DNA of 64,000 bases, taken from positions 119,343,028-119,407,027 of the forward strand of contig NC_046333.1 in NCBI RefSeq assembly GCF_000738735.6, read 5' to 3'. The notes under the pieces are model-generated. The model was not told the DNA's origin and ran no database searches. It saw only the letters and a list, made by a program, of their open reading frames with translations. Position numbers and translations under genes: made by a program. Shown here in pieces: positions 1 through 11,780 of this stretch. This stretch comes from Corvus cornix cornix. Lineage: Eukaryota; Chordata; Aves; Passeriformes; Corvidae. Within the stretch, counting starts at the first letter, position 1; each line of letters opens with the position of its first letter.

Positions 1-1084
1 CTGTTGTTTTTTGTTGCTTTGGTTTGTTTACTTGGGTTTTTTTCCATTGTGCACACGTGCACACACTTCCATTCACATGCTCTGTCTCTCTCCTGTTCCT
101 CCTGAAATCTTACGTGTCATTACTATTTTTTATGCCAGTCACTGCTTGCACTTGACCCTGTTGGTGAAGACTGATGTCCTAAACATGATAGTCTACCGGA
201 CGTCATCTCTCATCAGCTTTTCTCTGTGTTGACTAGGGCCAGGAGGTTTTTCTTGCTCTTAAGCTATAAACATATTGATAATAAGGATTTCTTTTTGTTG
301 CTAGTCTTTTTTTTTTTTCGTTCTAATTCTACCTTAACCATGCTGATTCTCTTAACTATGTACTTCTGCAGATTTTATATTTATTGCTAGCAATTTGACT
401 ATGTTTTCACATTCTGTGTCTGTCTTGACAAACAAATCTTGTGCTACTTCTGCTGTTTATTTTTACAGGGCACAAACACAGATTATCGTGTTGTTTTGTA
501 GAGAAATTGCTGCTTCTTTCTTGTCTCCCCTCTTAGTGTCTCTTGTTTTCACATTCTCTTTGCTACATTCTTGGGGTCCCCCACCTCCCATTTAATAAGG
601 TTTAGTCAATTTTTCTTCTGAACTGGTTGCTTTCCATTTGTCTAGAAGCAAATCTAAAGGATCTGCTGCCTTTTTGAAAATTAAAAAAAATTCTGATTTT
701 GAAACAGATGTTTAAGCCTAAACTGAACTAAAGTGCTGTCAATTCACAGGCTTTTGCTCCTTATACCATGTGACTGTCAAGATACCACATGGTAGTAGAT
801 TCCCCATTCAGGCTCTTTGGTTTTACTTCTAAGTTGCTAACTGTTTAATATGTAGATTTGAGATATCGAACAAATAACCCTGGTGCTGGTAGGTGGTTTT
901 TAATGGCTTTGTTGTTGTTTAAACTGATTAGCCCTGTCAGTGCAAATGGCTTGTTCTTGAAAGGCTTCAGATTCTGCTGACTGTCGTTGTGCTTGTTGTC
1001 TGTCATTGTGCGCAGTGACAATGGATCTACCACAGTGGGAAACATCAATTTAAAACCTAAGGAGAGTGCATCCTTTCAGATTTA
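1..1084. other. Non-coding stretch, no gene seen
   Basis: T-rich, AT-rich sequence. The open segments here are short, rich in Cys, Ser and Phe, and lack convincing splice sites or a recognisable domain. I see no gene or repeat family. The region upstream of SGK3 in other vertebrates holds VCPIP1, but its very large first coding exon is not in this window. Confidence 0.5.
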
Positions 1085-1140
1085 CAGAATAACAGAATAG
1101 TTTGGGTTGGAAGGGACCTTAAAGATCCTCTAGTCTCCAT
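1085..1140 (-). mobile_element. CR1 LINE 3'-end fragment
   Basis: The words CAGAATAGTTTGGGTTGG and AAGGGACCTTAAAGATC are the reverse complement of the conserved 3' terminus of avian CR1 retroposons. Only about 55 bp are recognisable, so this is a strongly 5'-truncated, diverged copy. Its 3' tail points towards lower coordinates. Confidence 0.75.
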
Positions 1141-1290
1141 TTCTGGTCTGTAACCTCAGCCCATTTGTGAGATGGTCCAGATTTTGTTTCACAAGTTGTT
1201 GATACTGTACAGAGGTCAGATGCTGGATCCAGACTCCTCCAACCATGGATTTATTTCCTTGGCTCGTTGCAGCAATGACAGTAGAACATT

Positions 1291-1511
1291 TTAGCTGAAC
1301 CACTCCATCAGAATGAACGGCTGTTTGACGTGGGTGTCCGCAGCAATTAACTGAAATGCCTCCCCTTGCTGTTTTGAAAGGGGAATGCTGTACTGCATTC
1401 CACTCCCGAGAGAGAACTGAACCTTTGCATATTCACCCTTGGTGACATCAAAGATGCTAAAGGCATTGGCTTGCTTCACATCCAGGGTGAGTGAAAAAGG
1501 CACCCACCCTG
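1291..1511 (-). CDS. Candidate terminal coding exon of an unidentified gene or pseudogene
   Basis: On the minus strand an open segment follows a possible splice acceptor (TTCCTGCAG, ending at 1512) and runs about 72 codons to TAA at 1293-1291. The translation is balanced in composition, with peptides such as ANAFSIFDVTKGEYAKVQF and ending in KQPFILMEWFS. An AATAAA lies about 36 nt past the stop (1255-1250). The acceptor phase (1) matches the donor of the open segment at 7321-7530, so the two could be joined exons. I do not recognise the protein. It may be a real terminal exon, a decayed retrocopy or chance. The pyrimidine tract before the acceptor is weak. Confidence 0.3.
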
Positions 1512-2254
1512 CTGCAGGAAGCCCGTCAATTCAACACTTCCTCCAAATTAAGGCTGTGACGTGCTGCCACACTTTGAAAAGAAAAGGATCTGGCTAAAAT
1601 GTAAGACAAATTCCACAATTTATATGTTCAGAAGATAGTGACAATTCTTCTCTGAAATAATTTTTTGTTAGTATCTGATTTACTTACTTTTGTAGTAAAT
1701 TTGTCCCCTCCCCCCCCATATATGTTTGGGGCTTTTTGTTGGGTAGTTTCTTTCTTTACAAAAGAAAATCTCAAAATAATAATTATTATTTTAGTTATAA
1801 AGTAAAAGAGTGTGAGTTATGCATGTTTTCCTCTCTCCTTTCAGACACTACAGGAATTTGTGGCCTCTCCTCTCAACTTTCCTGGACACGCAATAAAACA
1901 AAACTTAATATAATCCCATGTAAATTAAATAAGTAATCCCAACACCTTGTTTCCATACTCCCACAATTCTAGCAGCCATACAGGTATAGTCTGGCTCTAC
2001 CTGTCCACCATGGCAGGCATATTACTGCTTTCAAATTTTCTTTTATGTGGAACGTCCAAAATGTCTTTTTCTTTGGTGTTTTCTTTGATGTTTTAGTTGT
2101 TTGCTTTTTGTCTCGCTCAACCACTGGTCCTTTTGTTAGCTGATAAAACTTCTACTGCCTCTCTTTTATCCCATAAATTGCTCTGGCTTGTGTGACTTGA
2201 GACATCCTTCCCATAAACCAGATTTGAAAATGTAGTAGTAGTTTAACTGTGCAG

Positions 2255-2405
2255 GTTCATGTTACAGTTTAACCCCAGCTGGCAACCAAGTACCATGCAG
2301 CCCCTTGCTCACTCCCCCTGCCCTGGTAGGATGTGGGGGAGAATTGGACAAAGGTAAAACCCATAGGTTGAGGTAAGAAAAGTTTAAGAATTGAAATAAA
2401 GTAAA

Positions 2406-2453
<48 letters not shown>

Positions 2454-2859
2454 AAAAGGAGGAAATGGAAAGAGAGGAATAAAACCCAAGAGAAAGAAGT
2501 GATGGACAATACAATTGCTCACCATCCCCCAGTGCCCAGCCCATCCCTGAGCAGCAATTGGTGGCTCCTTGCCAACTCCCCCAGTTTATATGCTGAGTAT
2601 GAAGTTCTAAGGTATGGAATATCCCTTTGACCAGTTTGGGTCAGCTGTCCAGCTGTGGTCCCTCCCAGCTTCTTGTGCACCTGCTCAGTGGCAGAGGATG
2701 AGAGCCTGAAAAGCCCTTGACTTAGGGTAAACACTGCTTAGCAACAACTAAACATCAATGTGTTATCAACACTATTCTCATACTGCATCCAAAACACAGC
2801 ACTGTACCAACTAGCAGAAAGAAAATTAACTCTATCCCAGCTGAAACCAGGACAGTTCA
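2255..2859 (-). mobile_element. Solo LTR of an avian ERVL-type endogenous retrovirus, with 5-bp TSD
   Basis: The element spans 2260-2854, about 595 bp. It starts TGTTACAG and ends CCAGGACA on the plus strand, so it has TG...CA ends. It is flanked by GTTCA on both sides (2255-2259 and 2855-2859), a perfect 5-bp target-site duplication. Read on the minus strand it matches, from memory, a very common passerine LTR: a start TGTCCTGGTTTCAGCTGGG, a TATA region ATATAAACTGGGGG, and a late ATT-rich microsatellite. No gag, pol or env sequence is present, so this is a solo LTR left by recombination between the two LTRs of a provirus. The family name needs a repeat-library search. Confidence 0.85.
2409..2451. 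repeat. (AAT)n microsatellite inside the LTR
   Basis: About 14 uninterrupted ATA/AAT triplets lie within the solo LTR. Because the array sits in the part that is ATT-rich in related copies, it probably expanded after insertion from an original short tract. Confidence 0.9.
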
Positions 2860-5800
2860 CAATGCATGCAATAAAGTGTGTATGAAAAACTTCATTGAGC
2901 AATTATGCCTATAGGAATGCTGGAAATAGGAGTCAGCAGTAGAAACAGCCAATTTCCTTACTGTGACTTTAAAAGAATCCTGATTACTTCTGCATTTCTC
3001 TTCTCAAAATTAGTCATTATTCCTGTAAGAGTGAGAAATAAACAGTAGTTGTATCTTCTGACTTTGGACGCGCTTCTAAATCAATCAGTGGAGGTAGATG
3101 GGTGAAGGATGAAAATATCCACAATTACCCCAGCTTTATTTTAACAGAGGTGTGTGGTGAGGATCCCTTGGCTGGACATTGCCTGCCACCCCAGGCTCCC
3201 CAGGGGAGGTGACTGCAGCAGCAGGCGAATGTCCCTGTGGTTCCGGTGTGGCAACAACTGCTTTCAGGTAGGCATAAACTGGTGACAAACAAATCAAAAA
3301 AAAAAGAGCAGCGTAGGCCTGGAAGAACCACAGTTATGTAAAGGTGAACAATGAAACATTATTTCTCAAGTGGGTATTTTGAAGGGCTGTTACCGCAACA
3401 CTTTTTATATAAATGAAAGGTACATTTGAATCGGAAGCAATTTGGTGTAGCAAACTGCAAGTGACTCATCCCAGACCTGAGGGGAAACAGAGCTGCTGTG
3501 ACACAGAGACGTTTTTGAGTGCTTGCATGGGATCTGCTTCAGACGATCCAAGAGTGAGAGATATTAGTACCATCCTCCAACACCGCTCCTGTTGGCATCC
3601 ACTAGCAACGTGCATATTCCAGTTAGGAGATCCTCATCACCTCTGCAATTGCAACCAAACAGAGGTTGATTGTTGGTAGCTTCTTGAATGTTACACAGAT
3701 TCCACACATATCCCGTATTTTAGTACTAATGCAGTAACAATGTATTTATCAAGAGCTTCAGTTCAGGAGATGAACATCATGAGTTCTCATGGCTTTACAG
3801 AATCTTTTATCTTCTTTCTAGAACAAAATTTTTTCTTTAATTCAAAGATTTATAAAAACATTTAATGAACCAGGTTGACACAAAGATTGTCATGTAATTA
3901 GAAAACTCTGACATTTTGGTTTTTTGTGTTCTTGTGCAAGCTTAAAATTGTGCTGTCATCTTAAAAAACTACTTTAATTTGTACAGCATTGCTGGAGAAA
4001 ACTGTAGTTGGAATAAGACTTACACCTGATAGATCCAAGAGTAGCTTGGTTTGTGTGCAGGAACATTTTCTTATGAAACATTTGAGTAATTTGAACAATG
4101 ATTTCAAGAAAATACCGTGTCTTTAAAGTAATCTGGTTCTTACTGTCCCTTTTAAAATGGCTGTATGTACATCAAAGCTAAATTTTGTGATAATTTCTCC
4201 TCCCTAGTAGTCATGTTCCATACTGTAACCTACAGTAGCTTTCCTTGTTCCGTGTGGTCCCTACCCTCCAACACCACAATACCTAACATCAAAAAATTGT
4301 TGACCTGAAATACTAAATCTGCTATGTTCCTTTTTAAAGCTGCATAATGGAACAGTGGTCTTGAATTAGTATTGAGATTAGAGGGATTTATTTAATTGTA
4401 CGATATTCCATTAACTGGCTTCTGCTAGATTGCCATATTATAAAAAGAAAGGTAAGTTAAAGAAAAAAATAAGTTTAGTGGAGTCCAGAAGTGGATCATG
4501 TCTACCTGCTTCTCGTTGTATTGGTTTTACCTGGTATAAGAGGACTAGATGCATCTTTATGTAAAGTATTGCTGATGTATCTTTATGGCTGCTGGTATGG
4601 GGTCCCTCCAAGGCAGGTGCTGGGCATACCCCACATAGCTTTATATCAATCTTTGCTGAAACTTACTTAGTAGTTCAGACCCACATGTACCCTTCAAACA
4701 CAGAGCCATAGTTCCCAGGACTGAAAATGAGAAAATGAAAATGTTCTTGGAGAACAAAAATTGGATTCCATAGCTAGTAGATGAGTATACATCTTCTCTG
4801 TGGGTCAGGAATAGGGTTGGAAATCTGGCAAACCTGGGAAATGACTAGATAAACAAGTAAGCAAAGTAAGGTCAGCAAATAATAAACTCTTGAAACATTT
4901 TTCTTAAATATGTGTCTTGCTTTGGTAGATCGGTTTTTTTTTTCATTGTTGCTACATTTTTGCTACTCTGAGTTGGTGCATAACAGTACTTTAGTGGAAC
5001 GCATGTGTCTTTTGCCATAAACAGTTTGTTGGAAGTATTAATAGAATAGCAAAAACAAATCTGGTCTATTCTGTAGATCCTAGGCTGCCTTTAAAATGCT
5101 TTTAATTTGGAAAAAGGCTGTGAGCCTTTTGTGAGGGGACATACACACCCCAAACCAAAGCCCTTGTTCAGTTTCTTTTGAATACAATACCAGTAAATAG
5201 CTTGAAAATGCAAACGGGGTCCTTGTGTTCTTGCTCATCTCTACAATTTGAGGAAGAACTCTTGACTTTCTGGGTAGACCCCACCTACATAACATTGTGT
5301 GCCAGAGAACTTGTTTACCAAAGCATGTTTGTTCACCCCAGCCTGTATTTGCAATTCTAGTAGAACGTGCTGTAGCTGGGTTTCAGGAGGCTGAAATAAG
5401 AAACATCCATACGGAATTACCACTTAAAGAGATTTTTTTCTTTTATACTTAGCTTTGGTATACCTTCCTGCACAAAGTGCTCAGATCTCCTGGAAACTCA
5501 GAGACTTGGCCTATTTTATAGAACTGTATTTATAAATGGAATTCCAGAGTCTTTGTTGAGAGTGAAATGCAGGTCATACAGTGCTGTCAGTTGGGGGTTT
5601 TTTTTAGCAATTTATACTTCATGGGCTGTATTTGATAACTTCAGCCTCACAGTGTTTACCAGTGCAGTAATTTATTACTGTGTTTTATGCATGTCTGCTG
5701 AAACTAGTCCCAGAACATTTCAGCATGTACCAATAAGATGTATATGTGATATGTCAAGCACATGTGTTGCTATATGCCTATAAAGCAGCTGGTTATCTTT

Positions 5801-7320
5801 ATCCTTTTGTTATATATATTTTTCCTTTTTTTATATATGTATTCACCCTTGTAGGACCTGGTGGTAAGCCAGGTCCAAGGTGCTTCTTTTTCCTTGTATT
5901 CTTGAAACCCACATAAATCTTTTGTGATTCCATGTGAGCATGTGGAGGTGGCTTGAGGCAGTATCCACACTCTGGGTCTCTGAGATAACTGATAACTGAG
6001 GTAAACTAGGCTATCAGGAGTTCAGCATTCATACTGTTCTTCTTCTGGTAGCTGAACTAGTTCGTGGAGGTTTCACTTGGTCACCTGCTCCATACTGCAC
6101 CCTTGCAGTGAGTGAGGACAGCTGCAGGGCAAAAAAAGGTAAGGGCCATGTGCCCTCTGATAGTGATTCTTCTCCTAAGGACACAGGTATGGTTGGGTGA
6201 TGTCTCCTGGTGCAACCCTGCCAGCTATTGGAGTGATAAGTGAACAGGATGTAAACAGCAGGATTTGGGTCAGACAGTTCATGTACACTGAATTCACCAT
6301 TCACTTTAAATGCCTTGCATGCTAAGTAATTTTTAGAAACTAATCATTGAAAAAAGTGAAACTAACCTGAAAAAAAAGTACTCCATATATGGTAACAGTA
6401 ATATATTTTGGTGTGTGCATGAGGGAAGTAGAGAACTTGAGGAGGAAGAAGTCAGGAAAATAGAGATGCACGTATTGAAATTGCAGATACGGTATTTCAC
6501 TGCCTGATACTGCTTTTTTACTTCGAAATTTCATTGAGCATTTATGCTATTGGCAGAATGCTTGGTTGTGTACTAGTGTTCCTTTTTAGTAAATACTTCA
6601 GTTGATTTAAACCAGTTTTCTTCTGAGCTTCTGTGAGGAATTTCTTTGATGTGGTGCTGCTGTCATTTTTCTGGTTCATGTTATACACACTCTGTGATGT
6701 TCATGAAATGATGCAGTTTATTATGATTTTTCTACAGTTTTCCATCATTTTGATTTGTGGTGTTTGCTATGCTTAGGGGAGGGTCCATGTAGTGTTGCAG
6801 ATCGCTGTTTTGATATTCATTAACCTCTGTGCTCCAGGACATTCTTCTTGTAATACATGGATCATCATCTTTGTGTCTGGAGTGCTGGAAAACTGGCAGT
6901 TCACTATGTCACTATGAATGAAGCCTCCTTTTACTTGCCAAGTTCTTAGGCTTTGTCAAGAGATAATACTAAATCTTTCAGCAGTGTTTAGGTGGCTTGT
7001 GGTAGTTTGTGGTGGGTTGGTTAGTTTGCTTGGAGAAGGGGTTGAAATATATGTTTGCAATGAATCAGTCTTTTAAGTATTCATTTCATTCCTTCAGATT
7101 GAAAGACTGTCATCTGAAGACATTCTGTAGCTGATCTAGAGTACAAAAAGAAATTAGGGAAAAAACCATTTCCTCTGAGCAGCTCATGTAAAATTGAACC
7201 ATTACTCAGACTCCTCTAATAAGCACAGGCATGCAACTATGAAAATGAGTTAAATGAAATCTATTAATATGCATACATTCATTAAGTGTTACAAAACCAG
7301 CTTTGGTAAAGAACAGTTAC
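2860..7320. other. Non-coding stretch, no gene seen
   Basis: AT-rich sequence between the solo LTR and the minus-strand candidate exon. No open segment here has convincing splice sites or recognisable protein similarity. If the minus-strand exon pair is real, this would be mostly its intron. Confidence 0.45.
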
Positions 7321-7530
7321 CTGGTGATACTGTTGCTTGCACCTGCATTGTGAGCTTTAAATCTTGCCCAGCTGGCAATTCTTCCACAGTTCTAACTCTC
7401 AGGCTTTCAGCTAGTTCACTTCCCCACTGAGTGTCTTCTCTTACTTGATTTTGTCCATGGTAGCCTGTGTTTTCTGGTAATCTCATGAGTCCAGGGAGTC
7501 CAACAGGACACTGTTTTCTCCAGTACACAG
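7321..7530 (-). CDS. Candidate internal coding exon of an unidentified gene or pseudogene
   Basis: The minus strand is open here up to a donor-like CACCAG/GTAACT (GT at 7320-7319). The translation has protein-like composition, for example ELPAGQDLKLTMQVQATVSP. Splicing in phase 1 to the acceptor at 1511 would give SP-AGWVPFSLTLDVKQ and keep the frame to the stop at 1291. The 5' limit is unclear: an in-frame TGA lies just beyond about 7540, and a coding-like stretch upstream (about 7490-7605, reading EEAWASWDQAFSAAK) is in a different frame. That break suggests either a frameshifted pseudogene or another exon. The gene family is not recognised. Confidence 0.27.
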
Positions 7531-7609
7531 CTCTCGGGTGTCACGCTTTGCAGCGCTGAATGCCTGGTCCCAACTGGCCCATGCTTCTTCTAAGTCCTGT
7601 TCCTAAGCA

Positions 7610-10600
7610 GACAGTGGGGTGTGAACATAGCCTAATTAGCCACCAAACAAGGGGCTGGAAAGCAGTGTGAGAGTAACTCACAGAACAGGGTGGGTGCATA
7701 TCTGTCTTCATAGATTGTTATGGGGTCTTTGTGGCAGCCAGAATCCCTGGTGTTAGACAGTATTTGCCCAGAGTTTCTGTGCCTGTGTCATTGTGAGGCC
7801 CATCCATTGCTGCCTGAGACCTTTCAAAATGGTGATGTCCTCAGACTGCTCAATGCTGTGTAGGTGGGTAAAACCTGCGGGGAGTTGGGTCCTTTGATTA
7901 AAACATTTGGCACATGTGAAGTTAACTGCAGTGGCCATGTATTGTTTCCTGAATGAAGTCTAAGTTCAGGGCCTGATGGGCTAAAGGCTAACACTAATTA
8001 TTTAAAAGATCACTTCATATCGATTACCACATCATGTTTGGAAGGTGATAAACGGACACATTTGGTTTAACTGGAATTAACAGTTGGCAAGATACTGACA
8101 CAGAAGAAGTTTTAATTCTAAACACCATCTCATTTTAGTGTCCAAACCCGCTGACTATTGACAGTCTGTTTTAGGGCAAGGAGGTTGTGTTTTCCTTAGT
8201 GTGAGGAGTAGGATAGAAAGCTTGGCGTTAACAGAGATAGGCTGAGATACTCCTTTGAAGATGCAGGAACTGAAGTGGAAAGCTGTGGTGTTGGTGTTTG
8301 AAGCTGATAGTGAGGTAATGATTTTGTTACTCAATGACCTGCTGTGTTTTAGAAGTAACTAACATTTTTGGACTAGCTTGTCAAGTGGTTTGGGCTGTGC
8401 TTTTTGTGTGAATTTGAATGTATACAAAAGTTTCACAGTATATTCCTATGGAACAGTGTTCAGTAGCAAAGCTGCTGGCTGCATTTAAACAAGTCATCTG
8501 TATTCCTGCGTGTCTTTGTCTTACAATGGTTTTTTTTATGCTCTATTTTTGTCTGTATAGTTCTCTTGATGTTATAAAATGAGACTTTTGATCTTTGGTC
8601 AGGGACAAGGTATTCATACTAATTTAAGGACATTTTCAATAAAAACAGAACTGAATAGTTCATATTGTTGCTACCTGCTCATCCTGGGCTTGGAGAAACA
8701 TGTTAAAGGTACTCTGCATTTCTGTGATCTCTTGCATTTGCAAGATTGAGATGGGTCCTTCATTTCTTTTCCCTTTTCTTGTATTTTCCACCCCCACCAC
8801 CCAATCACTGATATTCCTTGAGCAAAGGCTTAAAATAGTTGGGATGACAGCACACTACATGGATTTGTAACATTCCTTAGAAGCAAAATACTGCAAAGCA
8901 GTGGAAACGAGATTCTCTGTGTGTATTACCGCCCAGAAAACATAAATGGGGAATGCAAGGGAGTTCCTGGGGACAAAAATGTCAAAATGAATGCTGACCT
9001 TTAACTTCTCAAAGGCAAGTTGAGTTCCGTGCATTTCTCTGTGTGCTATGCAGTTAACCACCGGGTATCCACCTTGACATTAGAATATTAGCCTTTAAAA
9101 GCTCATCAAGCAAATCTGTAAATTACAGTTTATTTAAATTTTAGGACCTTAACAGTGTTTTGCATAGTATGATGCACTAGACAGATGAACATGCTGTGGA
9201 ATTCATTCAGACAAATTACAATTTAAGGATATGTACGGTGTTGCTGATCTCTAATTACCTACTCCAGAATAGGGAGAGGAACTGCATAAAATTAACTGCT
9301 CAACAGCCCAGTCTTCAGAGAGATTTTAAGTCCAAGGAAGGGCAAATAGCTGCTCTTTAGTCAAAGGTTTAGGGTTTAGATTGTGTGGACAGGGAGACAG
9401 AGTTAAATTATCTCTAAGCCAGGGTCATCTTCTCACCTTTCCTGGGTTGAGGCTGTACTGTAAATCAGTCAATAGCTCCACTGAACTGATCTGCTGACAA
9501 GTTAATGATTAATCAAAAACTATCAACCAGAAGTGGAACACTGCTAAACAACTGCAGAGTAAAATAGCTCTTGAATACAGATTACCTTACTAAATTATTT
9601 GCCAGTGGGTTATTCTAACTGAGTGAAGTTCAGAAGCATTCTGGTCTGGGGCTCACCATGAGAAGTCCTAACAAAGCCTCTTTAAAACTTCTCCATGAAT
9701 GCAGAGGCAAATACCTTGCCAGATCTGAACGAGCAGGAGAAGGCTGTTGCAACAATGCCGAGTCTCAATATCTAGCAGTACCTATCCAAAACCACAAAAC
9801 TCCAAAATCAGGAAAGGGCAGGTTAGGATGGGAAAATTCCTCATTTCTTCCTGTGTGGGCTCTACTGAAATGGAAGCTTGTGATCCAGTTGACTTGTAGC
9901 TTGTGTGTACACAGTTACAACACACTAATCCAAACACTGACGTATTTTAAAAACTGCCAGACTGCTTCTCTGATTTGTTTTTGGAGAGTGCTTGGATGAC
10001 TGTCAGTGCCTGACACATGAGTGTAGTATTATGCAGGAATACTTCTGCAGCAGGACTGTTTAGAAACAGGATCTCCCGAATTGCTCCTTGCCGGATACTT
10101 GCCATTACCTGTGACTGTTGAAATGAGCACCATCATGTCCTGTCAGGCCCAAATACAAATCTTGTGAAGACAGGCCTGTGGAACGTGGGGCTTCTCTGTA
10201 ATCAATACAACAGTTCCTGATGACAACTCGTGGGGTTTTGGGGACTCCCTGGTGTTACCTTGGTGATACAGCAGAGTGGGCTGCAGTATTTGCACACTTG
10301 TTCATTCTTTACATGGCTGTTGAAATCCCAAGAAACATTTCAGGTATTTATAGGGAGGAAGCTAAAATGGCATAGGCTTTTAACTCATCCTGAGTGTTAC
10401 CATTTGCATTAGATATTCCCTGCCTTTTAAGCCTTCTCTGAATGTTTGAAAGCATAGCAGATCCTCAGTAAACATGAGGCTTTAACTTAATGGGTGTTGA
10501 GGTCTTTTCTGTTAAACAGAATACACGCTAACTTCTGTTTGTCCTGCACTTTTAGATCTTGTTAACAAAATAAAGTGAGGAGTGAGACTGTCATTAAAGG

Positions 10601-11132
10601 AGGGTGGGGTTTTTTGTCTAGAATTTATATTTTTATAACTGTTTTATGGCCTCAATTTGCTCAGGAAAAACTTACCAAGTTACACGTAATTCTAAGAGGT
10701 CCAGTTGAATTTTAACGGGCGTATTGAAACTTATCCCTGAAATTTCAGAGGGTGCAGAAATAGTTCCCTATATAGTGCTACATGTTATACAAATCTGTCT
10801 CATTTCCCCTGTGTTACTCCTCCTGCCCATACAGATAAAGAGCTGTAATTACGGCAGCTGGTTGGTTTAATGACGGCCTTGCCGGTGGATTGTGGGCACC
10901 CCTGGACACACTGAAGAGTTAAACTGAAACCCCTCGTGTGCGCAGGGGTGTTTTTAGGTTATTTTTACCAGAGCGCTGCTGTTTTTCCAGCGTTTCTGTG
11001 GGGAGCCGCCCAGCAGAAGCAGGAGCATCCCCCTAGGGGCTGGGGAGGGGAGAGGGGACTGAAACCTTGGGATTGGGGGAAGTGGAAACTTGCCCCTAAA
11101 AAAAAAAAAAATCAAGTTTTGTATTTTAGTGG

Positions 11133-11133
<1 letters not shown>
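7610..11133. other. Non-coding upstream region of SGK3, no gene seen
   Basis: No convincing exon was seen. The longest open segment (9658-9999, plus) has no recognisable domain and no supporting splice context. The last few hundred bases before 11.1 kb lead into the CpG island. Confidence 0.45.

Positions 11134-11164
<31 letters not shown>
11134..11164. repeat. (TA)n microsatellite
   Basis: About 15 TA units lie immediately before the abrupt change from AT-rich DNA to the GC-rich island. A run of 13 A lies just upstream (11098-11111). Confidence 0.95.
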
Positions 11165-11166
<2 letters not shown>

Positions 11167-11780
11167 GGCGGGAGGGGGAGAGGATCTCGCCTCCCGGCCC
11201 CGTCCCACAGCCCGGGGCAAGCCGGGTTGCACGGGCGGGCGGGCAGCCTGGCGCCGCGGGCGGGGAGGGACGGGAGTCAGGGAAGGAGGGAGGGAAGAGA
11301 AGGAGGGAGGGAGGAAGAGAGGGCGGCCGCAGCCTCCGCGCCCAGGAGGAGCCGCCTTTCCCTTTCCCTGGCCGCCGAGCCCCGAGCGCGTTATCCTGCG
11401 GGGGCGGGAGATGGCCGCGCGGGGCAGCGGCGGCGGGCGCTCGGCCGGGAACGGGAGGAACGCCTGAACTTCCTAGAAGTCGGGGAGACGAGAAATAGTT
11501 GTTGGGGTAAAGGCGAGAGAAGCTTGGTTTGGTTCCCGAGATCCTCGCGGGGCGGTGAAGCCGGTGGCTGCGCCGGTGAGGAGGAGGAGGAGGAGGAGGA
11601 GGAGGAGGAGGAGGAGGAGGAGGAGGTGGGTGCGGATCCGTGGTACCCGGGGAGGGGAACCGGGGCGGCCTCTGCGCGGTCGTTCTCGTCCTTCCCCGAG
11701 TGGTTCGCAGCCAGGGCGTGCTGGTGTTTCGGGGGAGCAGCACTGAAGCGTCTTAGGCAACGCTGCCTTGTCGGGATTCA
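11165..11780 (+). promoter_or_regulatory. SGK3: CpG island, probable SGK3 promoter and 5' leader exon
   Basis: This 600-bp block is far richer in G+C and CpG than its surroundings and lies 7 kb upstream of the first SGK3 coding exon, on the expected side. The start-codon exon of SGK3 has a splice acceptor, so at least one upstream non-coding exon is required, and this island is the only candidate. Possible donors are GCCG/GTGAGG (GT at 11576) and GAG/GTGGGT (GT at 11626). The transcription start cannot be fixed from sequence. The long open frames in this block come from base composition and simple repeats and are not genes. Confidence 0.7.
11578..11626. repeat. (GAG)n microsatellite in the CpG island
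   Basis: Sixteen GAG/GGA triplets without interruption. The array begins inside a possible GTGAGG 5' splice site and ends at another (GTGGGT). It can code for poly-Glu, poly-Arg or poly-Gly depending on frame, which explains the misleading long open frames here. Confidence 0.95.

Noticed and set aside
9658..9999. 113-codon plus-strand open frame
   Set aside because: Protein shows no domain, has Cys/Trp-rich low-plausibility stretches, and lacks promoter, splice or poly(A) context. Treated as chance.
1..11133. Possible VCPIP1 gene expected on the minus strand upstream of SGK3
   Set aside because: VCPIP1 has a very large first coding exon, which would be obvious. Nothing like it occurs here, so the gene must lie beyond the left edge or elsewhere.
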